Source: Patescibacteria group bacterium (GTDB lineage: Bacteria > Patescibacteriota > Gracilibacteria > UBA1369 > JAHJTR01). From it: a stretch of 5,155 bases of DNA. The translations under genes and the position numbers were made by a program. Positions 1 through 5,155 of this stretch are shown in pieces (position 1 is the stretch's first letter; each line of letters starts with the position of its first letter). The notes under the pieces were generated by a model. That model made no database searches. It saw only the letters and a list, made by a program, of their open reading frames with translations, and had not been told where the DNA came from. The stretch is from the NCBI GenBank assembly GCA_018829865.1, contig JAHJTR010000080.1, forward strand, positions 1-5,155. Reading direction: 5' to 3'.

Positions 1-690
1 TATTTGGTGGTGCCTGACTGCATAGCTGAAAGCGTCAGGGCCGCGGCGGGACCCGATTTTATTGTTAGGGGTTATAAGGGGGAGCATTTTAATGAGGCGG
101 GAGTTGGGTTGGCGATGGGGGTAGCGGCTAAGGCTGATGTTTGCGTGGTTGGGCCAGGTTTGGGGAATAGTTCTGTCGCTATTAATAACTGCCGGAAGCT
201 AATTACCGGCCTTAACATTCCGATAATTGTTGATGCGGATGCGCTGCATGCAGTTAAAACTCCGACGGGTTTTATTAAGACTAAAAAGCCTTTGGTGATC
301 TCACCACATCAAGCTGAATTTGAACATATTTTTGGTACTCAAATCCCTAAAGATGCGACTTCCTTAAAAAATGTTTTGATGAAGGCTGCGAAAGAATCCG
401 GTTATTTTATGTTGCTTAAAGGAAGACTTGATTTCATTGTGTCACCTAGCGGTCATATTTTCGTGAATACTACAGGTAATCCGGGAATGACGGTTGGCGG
501 GACGGGAGATGTTTTGGCGGGAATTGCCGCAAGCTTTATGGCTCAGCATTTGGATACTTTGTCGTCTTTGAATGCGGCGGCTTTTGTTTCAGGATTGTCG
601 GGTGATTTACTTTATAAGAATTACGGATACTTTTTCAGCGCTTCTCAAGTGGCTAAAAGCTTGCCTGTTGTGTTGAAAAAAATGGTTTAA
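1..690 (+). CDS. nnrD: ADP-dependent NAD(P)H-hydrate dehydratase, 5' partial
   Basis: This enzyme dehydrates the S form of hydrated NADH or NADPH back to the working cofactor in the cytoplasm, in bacteria using ADP. It belongs to the YjeF C-terminal, ribokinase-like fold. The frame is already open at base 1 and 229 residues are visible. Counting from the first whole codon, the family motifs come in order: GPGLG at about 51-55, DADAL at 78-82, ISPHQAEF at 100-107, LLKG at 138-141, and the nucleotide-binding stretch from N156 to G174 containing GGTGDVLAG, whose Asp (D170) is the expected catalytic residue. The C-terminus ends normally with a TAA. Stand-alone members have roughly 270-290 residues, so about 40-60 are probably missing to the left; an upstream fused epimerase (NnrE) domain cannot be excluded. 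The TTG and GTG codons at bases 4-12 lie inside a conserved strand, so they are unlikely starts. The next gene follows after 105 bp on the same strand. Identity is secure; only the N-terminus is unknown. Confidence 0.93.
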   Translation, partial: YLVVPDCIAESVRAAAGPDFIVRGYKGEHFNEAGVGLAMGVAAKADVCVVGPGLGNSSVAINNCRKLITGLNIPIIVDADALHAVKTPTGFIKTKKPLVISPHQAEFEHIFGTQIPKDATSLKNVLMKAAKESGYFMLLKGRLDFIVSPSGHIFVNTTGNPGMTVGGTGDVLAGIAASFMAQHLDTLSSLNAAAFVSGLSGDLLYKNYGYFFSASQVAKSLPVVLKKMV

Positions 691-696
691 TGGTGT

Positions 697-708
697 TTAC
701 TTAAGTAA
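697..708. other. 12-bp perfect palindrome after nnrD
   Basis: TTACTTAAGTAA is its own reverse complement and begins 6 bp after the nnrD stop codon. It could be a protein-binding site or a weak hairpin. It is too AT-rich and has too short an arm for a convincing intrinsic terminator, although a run of six T lies further on (about 723-728). A palindrome of this size can also arise by chance in AT-rich DNA. The rest of the 691-795 gap has only a weak promoter-like match (TTGATT at 745-750 with a poor -10), which is not called. Confidence 0.25.
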
Positions 709-795
709 CCTCGGTTTGAATATTTTTTGAAGCAAATTTTACCCTTGATTCAATCCGTTTTAAGGTCGTTTTAACATCAACCTCCTCTAAAAAAT

Positions 796-1767
796 ATGAA
801 GAAAAAAATTGATTTTGCTATCGGTGGCCAGGCAGTTATTGAAGGCGTTATGATGCGGTCGCCTAATTATATTGCGATTGCTGTGCGGAAGCGTGATAAC
901 TCCATAAAGATTAAAAATAATCCGTTTAATAGCGTTTTAAATAAATTGCATATTCAAAAAATCCCTGTGCTTAGGGGGATTGTGAGTTTTGTTGAAATGA
1001 TGATTATTGGGATTAAGGCGCTGAATTATTCGGCGGCTGAGAATATTGAGGGTGAGGATTTTAAGGAGGGAGAAGAGCCTGAGACAAAGGCAAAACCTGC
1101 CGAGAAAAAAGAATCCGTTTTGCAGAAAATTTTTGTGAGCGCGATGATGGTTGTGTCGATTGTGATGGCTCTCGCGCTTGGGCTTGGGCTTTTTAAGTTT
1201 CTGCCACTTTATTTAACTGAGCTGATTAGTGGCAAAAGTGCGTTTATTCAGGATAATTATTGGAGTTATAATTTGATTGATGGAGTTATAAAAATTGCGA
1301 TTTTTGTGGCTTATATTTATTTGATAAGTTTCATCCCCGATTTAAAAAGGGTTTTTCAGTATCATGGTGCTGAGCATAAAGCCGTTAGGACGTATGAGGC
1401 TGATTTGGAATTAAATGCGCAGAATGCAAAAAAACAAAGTAGGTTTCATCCCAGATGCGGTACGAGTTTTGTGCTTATTGTGTTTTTGATCAGTATTGTT
1501 TTTTATACTTTTATGCCGTCTTCCAAGGAGTTTTTTCCTAAATTATTGCAGAGAATAGCTGTGCTGCCGTTTATTGCCGGGATTTCTTATGAATTTCTAA
1601 AATGGAGCGCGAAACATGAGGCTGCTTGGTGGCTGAAGGCTGTGATTACTCCGGGGCTTTGGCTGCAGAAATTGACTACTCGTGAACCTGATGAGAAGCA
1701 ATTGGATGTGGCGCTTTCGGCGATTAAGGCCACGCTTGATGGGGAGGAAGAGGCTGCGGTTGTTTAG
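796..1767 (+). CDS. yqhQ: DUF1385 family membrane protein (YqhQ-like)
   Basis: This is a complete 323-residue member of the DUF1385/YqhQ family, conserved integral membrane proteins of unestablished biochemical function. The family signatures are all present: GGQAVIEGVMMRSP at residues 10-23, PVLRG at 57-61, YHGAEHKAV at 189-197 (H190, E193, H194), HPRCGTSF at 218-225 (H218, C221), AGISYEFLKW at 261-270, and a C-terminal PGLWLQKLTTREPDE at 286-300. The clustered His, Glu and Cys residues suggest metal binding, which is inference. Hydrophobic segments lie at about 112-139, 163-181, 224-240 and 253-268; a Glu/Lys-rich linker at 82-108 separates the N-terminal part from the first strong membrane segment. 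The ATG at 796 is chosen because the signature begins ten residues later and an in-frame stop (772-774) lies just upstream. No Shine-Dalgarno precedes it; the upstream bases read CCTCCT, the opposite sense. In Bacillus the gene sits near prfA; here it follows nnrD. The final base of the TAG stop is also the first base of the adjoining palindromic repeat. Confidence 0.93.
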   Translation: MKKKIDFAIGGQAVIEGVMMRSPNYIAIAVRKRDNSIKIKNNPFNSVLNKLHIQKIPVLRGIVSFVEMMIIGIKALNYSAAENIEGEDFKEGEEPETKAKPAEKKESVLQKIFVSAMMVVSIVMALALGLGLFKFLPLYLTELISGKSAFIQDNYWSYNLIDGVIKIAIFVAYIYLISFIPDLKRVFQYHGAEHKAVRTYEADLELNAQNAKKQSRFHPRCGTSFVLIVFLISIVFYTFMPSSKEFFPKLLQRIAVLPFIAGISYEFLKWSAKHEAAWWLKAVITPGLWLQKLTTREPDEKQLDVALSAIKATLDGEEEAAVV

Positions 1768-1769
1768 AA

Positions 1770-1793
1770 GAAGCAGGGCTGTAGCCCTGCTCC
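1770..1793. repeat. Palindrome copy 1, GGGCT type
   Basis: GCAGGGCT (1773-1780) pairs with AGCCCTGC (1783-1790) around a 2-base GT loop; A1772-T1791 and G1770-C1793 extend the stem past an A/C mismatch. It begins right after the yqhQ stop codon. It is the only copy with this inner-stem sequence. Confidence 0.85.
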
Positions 1794-1822
1794 AACGGCT
1801 CAACACTGCTCCGACTTTGGAA

Positions 1823-1848
1823 GAAGCAGGATGCAATCCTGCTCCAAC
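1823..1848. repeat. Palindrome copy 2, GGAT type
   Basis: GCAGGAT (1826-1832) pairs with ATCCTGC (1836-1842) around a GCA loop, with a partial extension to 1823/1845 across one A/C mismatch and a CTCCAAC right flank. The stretch 1820-1848 is identical to 1999-2027. Confidence 0.88.
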
Positions 1849-1886
1849 GGAGATGTTTTGGAAGTTGTACTCCGATTCTTAGTGTT

Positions 1887-1913
1887 TTGGAGCAGAGTGC
1901 AACTCTGCTCCAA
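1887..1913. repeat. Palindrome copy 3, GAGT type, 12-bp perfect stem
   Basis: TTGGAGCAGAGT (1887-1898) pairs perfectly with ACTCTGCTCCAA (1902-1913) around a GCA loop. Together with copy 4 this is the longest unbroken stem in the cluster. Confidence 0.93.
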
Positions 1914-1923
1914 CTTCTGTGTT

Positions 1924-1950
1924 TTGGAGCAGAGTGCAACTCTGCTCCAA
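1924..1950. repeat. Palindrome copy 4, GAGT type, 12-bp perfect stem
   Basis: It is identical to copy 3 and displaced by exactly 37 bp. The arms are 1924-1935 and 1939-1950 with a GCA loop. Confidence 0.93.
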
Positions 1951-1955
1951 CTTCT

Positions 1956-1972
1956 GCAGAGTGCAACTCTGC
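1956..1972. repeat. Palindrome copy 5, left-truncated GAGT type
   Basis: GCAGAGT (1956-1962) pairs with ACTCTGC (1966-1972). The outer left arm (TTGGA) is missing although the right flank CTCCAACTTCT is intact. This asymmetry points to a 10-bp deletion at the junction with copy 4. Confidence 0.88.
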
Positions 1973-2001
1973 TCCAACTTCTGACTGCTCCAACTTCTGA
2001 A

Positions 2002-2027
2002 GAAGCAGGATGCAATCCTGCTCCAAC
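2002..2027. repeat. Palindrome copy 6, GGAT type
   Basis: GCAGGAT (2005-2011) pairs with ATCCTGC (2015-2021) around a GCA loop. It is identical to copy 2, and the right half-copy before it (1984-1998) also matches the one before copy 2. Confidence 0.88.
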
Positions 2028-2078
2028 TGCTGAGCGCGATTGTATCGGGCTTAATTTTCCTATAATTGTGAATGCACT

Positions 2079-4421
2079 TTACATAGCCGGTTTTTCCATA
2101 ACCTTCTCTATCTCAGTCAGCAAATAATGAAAATCCAAATTGTCGGAGGTCTTTGTTATAGCCGTTTCTACGTGTTTTTTTGCTTCCGGGTAATTTTGGA
2201 GTTCGAAGTACATGAGGGCGATTTTGTAGTCTATCTCCTTATAAAAATCATTATCGATCTGTACCGCTTTTTGGTATTGGGCTAGCGCTTCAGCATATAG
2301 CTCGTGAGATTTCAGCAGCTCTGCGTAGGTGTAAGAATAGATTGGATTATTCGGGCCGAGTTTTATGGCATTTTCGGAGTACTTTTTGGCCAGCTCCAGG
2401 TATTCTTGCTCTTCAATTTTATTCAAACCATCCATGCTGTAGACGAGACTGATTTTTGAATATGACTGCGCTAAATTGCTATGTAAATGCGGAATCCCCG
2501 GGGAATAATCAATCGCTTTTTTGTAGTTATTTGCAGATATTTTGAGGAAATCAATTACCGTGCCCATATTTCTCTGTCCGTGAATTGCTTTTAAATAGAG
2601 GTTTCCCAGGCCCTCATATGACGGATAATAAAATGGCAAATATTCGATGCTTTTTTTGTAATATTGGATTGCTTCATCGCCCATGCGTTGGCCCTCCTTT
2701 ATCCTCCCTTGAGAATAATAATAATGTGAATAATAATGGAGGATGCCTAAAGTGATCAGCGATAAAGCGACAATTAGGGCGATAACGCTTGCGATTTTGG
2801 AATTGTAGTTGACTACTTTGGAGGTCGGCGCTTTTAGTACGGATAAACTGACGCCCGTCCCGATTCCGAGGCTTAGATAAAAATAGCTTAAGGTCGAAAC
2901 CATGCCGAAGCTGATGAGTACCTGACCTAAATACGCCAGGCTGGCTGCGAAGAATCCCAGGATGAGAATTTTTTGGGAGTTTTTTTCGGCTTTGATTATT
3001 GCTTTGATCATTGTGAAAAGCGCCGTAATGATCAGAAGAAGATAAAAAATAATTCCAGGGATGCCTTGAGTTGTGGCTATATTTAACAGCTCAAAATGGA
3101 CGCTTTCGGGGGTGGTGCTGTAGTGCTCATTTGTGGGGAGTTTGTAATCCTCGCGTCTGTATTGGTTGAAATTATTTCTGAAAGTTTCAAGTCCGATTCC
3201 TCTGATCGGCTTTTCTTTGATCATTTCGGCAGCGCTGTACCACCAGCTGATTCGGTCGGGCACGTTTCCTTCAAGAATAAATTGGATTGTGCTTTTGGTT
3301 CTGTATACGAGAGGGAGCGTGTTTAACTTCTGCCAGAATATTGAAATTGCTGCAGTGCTTAAAATAATTACGGCGATTAAAATTATTAAGAATTTCTTGA
3401 AATATTGCTTGAGGAATTTGCGGTATGCGATTATTAAAACTACTCCGCTGCCGAATAAAGCGAATAATAAGCCAACAATTGCTCCGCGGCTTGCGGTGAA
3501 AATTAGAGTTGTTATTTCAAGGATAATTGCTACAGCAAAGAATATTTTGAGTGATTTTTTTCTGACAATGAAAAAAGCGGCGGTGGTCATGGCAATGCAG
3601 GCCACTAAAAATCCGCCAAAATGATTACCGTGCCCGATTGTGCTGAAAACTCTGAACTGCGGTGCTTGAGTCCAAGACTTGATGGCGCTTGAATGAGCGG
3701 CATATTGAGTGCCTAAATAAACGAGTAAGCCGCCTGATGCAGCTAAAATTCTATCCCTTGTGCTTTTGAAAGATAGAGTGAAACTGATTATTAAACCCAG
3801 GCAAATAAAAATTGTTAGATAAAAAAGATATATTGCGATTTGAGTGTTGCTTAAAACTCCGGCATCAACTTTTTGTGATATGTCAGAAATCTTCTCTTGA
3901 GATAAATAAAAATAAAAGGGTAAATCGCTATTATTAAAGGCCAAATACTGAATTGAATGCTTGATGGCGGCATAGCTAAACTGAAATAAACCGAACACAC
4001 TGGTGATAATTCCTGCCAGTGAAGCTGCAATCAAAAAGTAAAATGCACGCGTTTTGTCGCTGAAAAAATGCATTGAAATAAAGAAAATCAGTAGCAGATT
4101 TAAGACAGTAAACACTCCGATAAATCTCCCCTCAATTCCGAGAACGCTGATGAAAAAGGCGCTTGAGAAAATTGTCGCGATGATCACCCAAAGAGCATAG
4201 AGAATCGTGAAGTAATTTAACTTGGTTTTATAAAATTCGAGGGGTGATTTTTTGTAAAAAAACAAGGCCAGTATTAAAAGAACAATTCCCGTAAAAACTC
4301 TTAAGGCGAGTAATTTTGGCATTGTAAAAACCGAAACCAAGCTGCGATCAAAAATGATCGGCATTATTATAGCGAAGGCCAGAAAGGGATAGATTAAATA
4401 TTTATTAATTTTGATATTCAT
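2079..4421 (-). CDS. O-antigen ligase/polymerase family membrane protein with C-terminal TPR domain
   Basis: This 780-residue polytopic membrane protein resembles the Wzy_C/O-antigen ligase superfamily, which transfers or polymerises undecaprenyl-linked glycans on the outer face of the inner membrane. Roughly 13-14 hydrophobic segments fill residues 10-562. Recognisable motifs are GHGNHFGGFL (263-272, in place of the usual GNPN-type motif), TASRGAIVG (309-317), PDRISWWYSAAEMI...PIRGIGLETF (388-414) and SVHFELLNIATTQGIPG (440-456, with H442 where the usual loop His lies). The residues from about 566 to 770 are helical and carry about four or five tetratricopeptide units, such as AIQYYKKSIEYLP (584-596) and ALAQYQKAVQID (712-723); these probably bind a protein partner. 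The gene starts 22 bp after the phosphotransferase stop, so the two are likely cotranscribed. The ATG at 4421 has no Shine-Dalgarno, only an A/T-rich leader. Whether it is a Wzy polymerase, a lipid-A-core-type ligase or a protein O-glycosyltransferase (PglL-like) cannot be decided from sequence; the family call is firm, the exact activity is not. Confidence 0.88.
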   Translation of the reverse strand: MNIKINKYLIYPFLAFAIIMPIIFDRSLVSVFTMPKLLALRVFTGIVLLILALFFYKKSPLEFYKTKLNYFTILYALWVIIATIFSSAFFISVLGIEGRFIGVFTVLNLLLIFFISMHFFSDKTRAFYFLIAASLAGIITSVFGLFQFSYAAIKHSIQYLAFNNSDLPFYFYLSQEKISDISQKVDAGVLSNTQIAIYLFYLTIFICLGLIISFTLSFKSTRDRILAASGGLLVYLGTQYAAHSSAIKSWTQAPQFRVFSTIGHGNHFGGFLVACIAMTTAAFFIVRKKSLKIFFAVAIILEITTLIFTASRGAIVGLLFALFGSGVVLIIAYRKFLKQYFKKFLIILIAVIILSTAAISIFWQKLNTLPLVYRTKSTIQFILEGNVPDRISWWYSAAEMIKEKPIRGIGLETFRNNFNQYRREDYKLPTNEHYSTTPESVHFELLNIATTQGIPGIIFYLLLIITALFTMIKAIIKAEKNSQKILILGFFAASLAYLGQVLISFGMVSTLSYFYLSLGIGTGVSLSVLKAPTSKVVNYNSKIASVIALIVALSLITLGILHYYSHYYYSQGRIKEGQRMGDEAIQYYKKSIEYLPFYYPSYEGLGNLYLKAIHGQRNMGTVIDFLKISANNYKKAIDYSPGIPHLHSNLAQSYSKISLVYSMDGLNKIEEQEYLELAKKYSENAIKLGPNNPIYSYTYAELLKSHELYAEALAQYQKAVQIDNDFYKEIDYKIALMYFELQNYPEAKKHVETAITKTSDNLDFHYLLTEIEKVMEKPAM

Positions 4422-4443
4422 ATTTTTTTAATTTAATGTTTAT

Positions 4444-5155
4444 TTAATATGCGCCTTTACCGCTTAATACGACGCCGATTGTTTTTAAGATAATTATAAT
4501 GTCGAGTAGAATCGATCTGTTCTTAATGTAATAAAAATCGTATTCGATGTTTTCGTGCATTGGTAAATCTTTGCGGCCAAGTATTTGCCAGAGACCGGTT
4601 AATCCGGGTTTAACCTCTAGCCTGCGGCGTTGCCAATCTGTGTATTTCTCTACTATAAAAGGCATTTCGGGCCTTGGACCAACCCAAGACATTTCTCCTT
4701 TGATGATATTTATCAATTGAGGAATTTCGTCGATGCTGGTTTTGCGTAAAAATCTACCAAGCTTTGTAACCCTGGGGTCATTGGAATTCGCTGGGGATCT
4801 TTCCTCCTCCTTAACATCTTTATGCATGGTGCGAAATTTGTAAATCTTGAAAATTTTACCGTTTTTGCCAACTCTATTATGCGTAAAAATTGCGCTACTT
4901 TTATAGATAAATCTGATAATAATGGTAATAAGAAGCCAAAAAGGCGCGAATAAGATGAGCCCGATTATTGAGAGAATAATGTCCATTACCCTTTTTAAAA
5001 AATCGTAAATTGGTGTAGATTTGCGCTTTTTGAGATCGAGACTGGGAATCCCCTCCAAATCATTCAAATCGATATCCCCTACCACGATTTCAAAAATTCC
5101 GGAGACCACTTTGAACCTGACGTTTAAGTCCTCGCACTTTTGAATTAAACTCAAA
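4444..5155 (-). CDS. Polyprenyl glycosylphosphotransferase (bacterial sugar transferase), 5' partial
   Basis: The enzyme moves a sugar-phosphate from a nucleotide sugar to undecaprenyl phosphate, the first membrane step of exopolysaccharide or O-antigen assembly. The visible 236 residues run off the right edge. Residues 1-45 (CEDLNVRFKVV...LEGIPSLDL) look like the end of the CoA-binding-like domain found in long WbaP/WcaJ-type enzymes, so a further 200 or so residues, with N-terminal membrane helices, are probably missing. The catalytic domain starts at KRVMDI (54-59), followed by a hydrophobic hairpin (56-81) broken at P71, as in monotopic phosphoglycosyltransferases. Then come RVGKNGKIFKIYKFRTM (94-110), the Asp-Glu catalytic dyad D142-E143 in SIDEIPQLIN, GEMSWVGPRPEMP (153-165), KPGLTGLWQILGR (182-194), and the family C-terminus ending SGKGAY. 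The TTG at 5154-5152 lies inside the upstream domain and is not a credible start. The sugar specificity cannot be read from sequence. The downstream neighbour is the ligase/polymerase, consistent with one glycan pathway. Confidence 0.94.
   Translation of the reverse strand, partial: LSLIQKCEDLNVRFKVVSGIFEIVVGDIDLNDLEGIPSLDLKKRKSTPIYDFLKRVMDIILSIIGLILFAPFWLLITIIIRFIYKSSAIFTHNRVGKNGKIFKIYKFRTMHKDVKEEERSPANSNDPRVTKLGRFLRKTSIDEIPQLINIIKGEMSWVGPRPEMPFIVEKYTDWQRRRLEVKPGLTGLWQILGRKDLPMHENIEYDFYYIKNRSILLDIIIILKTIGVVLSGKGAY

Larger units (their letters stand above)
1882..1982. repeat. 37-bp tandem repeat, two full units plus a truncated third
   Basis: Unit one (1882-1918) and unit two (1919-1955) are identical over 37 bp. 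Each begins GTGTTTTGGAGCAG and ends CTGCTCCAACTTCT. A third unit (1956-1982) keeps the last 27 bp exactly and lacks the first 10. The unit length is not a multiple of three, so the array shifts any reading frame and is unlikely to be coding. Each unit contains one complete hairpin, so this is an expansion of the palindrome itself. Confidence 0.93.
1768..2078. repeat. Palindromic repeat cluster between converging genes (REP-like)
   Basis: This 311-bp gap between the converging stops holds no credible gene. From 1768 to 2027 it is built almost wholly from one palindromic repeat family: six hairpin copies, two right-half copies (1805-1817 and 1984-1998) and one decayed copy (about 1855-1879, TGTTTTGGA...CTCCGATTCT). 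All share GCAG...CTGC arms and a right flank CTCCAA or CTCCGA. Three inner-stem versions occur, each self-complementary. Location just after a stop codon and between converging genes, palindromic form, and GGAG at the 5' end of the arm read on the - strand resemble REP elements mobilised by RAYT transposases; no such transposase is in the window, so the class is inference. No hairpin is followed by a T-run on either strand, so classical terminators are not supported. Long open frames crossing the array are a by-product of the repeats. Bases 2028-2078 show nothing clear. Confidence 0.85.

Noticed and set aside
1261..1290. TGGAGTTATA repeated 20 bp apart inside yqhQ.
   Set aside because: It is a 10-bp coincidence in AT-rich coding sequence. 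The two copies are read in different frames and encode unrelated residues.
1770..2024. Rho-independent terminators for the converging genes.
   Set aside because: No hairpin is followed by a run of T on either strand. A role in mRNA 3'-end protection remains possible.
1770..2027. CRISPR array.
   Set aside because: The repeats are palindromes in direct contact with each other or separated by short, irregular, related sequence. There are no unique spacers of constant length.
2040..2066. Promoter-like TTGTAT and TATAAT on the + strand.
   Set aside because: The spacing is only 15 bp, the -35 match is weak, and the only thing downstream is the antisense of the ligase gene.
1597..2127. Several open frames of 66-100 codons on both strands through the repeat cluster, with repeated peptide such as EVGAELHSA.
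   Set aside because: They arise because the 37-bp unit lacks stops in several frames. They overlap one another and the ends of real genes, shift frame between units and match no known family.
3096..3624. Open frames of 76 and 152 codons on the + strand.
   Set aside because: They lie entirely antisense to the well-supported ligase/polymerase gene and show no domain signature of their own.

Overview
The window is about 5.2 kb of moderately AT-rich bacterial DNA, probably from an uncultured or candidate-phylum lineage. That placement is inference. It rests on the gene mix, the fairly low G+C, and the lack of a Shine-Dalgarno sequence before both starts that can be seen; no marker gene fixes the phylum.

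There are two pairs of genes facing each other. On the + strand are the 3' part of an NAD(P)H-hydrate dehydratase gene (nnrD, bases 1-690) and a complete DUF1385/YqhQ membrane protein gene (796-1767). On the - strand, reading in from the right edge, are the 3' part of a polyprenyl glycosylphosphotransferase gene (5155-4444) and, 22 bp further on, a complete 780-residue O-antigen ligase/polymerase family membrane protein with a C-terminal TPR domain (4421-2079). Both partial genes are cut by the window edge, not visibly broken.

The - strand pair reads as part of a surface-glycan cluster. The phosphotransferase would load the first sugar-phosphate onto undecaprenyl phosphate, and the ligase/polymerase would act on the finished lipid-linked chain outside the membrane. 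The + strand pair is housekeeping: repair of damaged nicotinamide cofactor, and a conserved membrane protein of unknown function.

The most unusual part is the 311-bp gap between the converging genes (1768-2078). It is packed with a family of short palindromes sharing GCAG...CTGC arms and a right flank CTCCAAC. There are six hairpins, two half copies and one decayed copy. Three versions of the inner stem occur, and paired positions change together, so base pairing has been kept. Two copies form an exact 37-bp tandem repeat, a third is truncated, and a 44-bp imperfect direct repeat brackets this block. It looks like a REP-type (palindromic, mobilisable) repeat cluster. No transposase, CRISPR array, tRNA or rRNA is visible.
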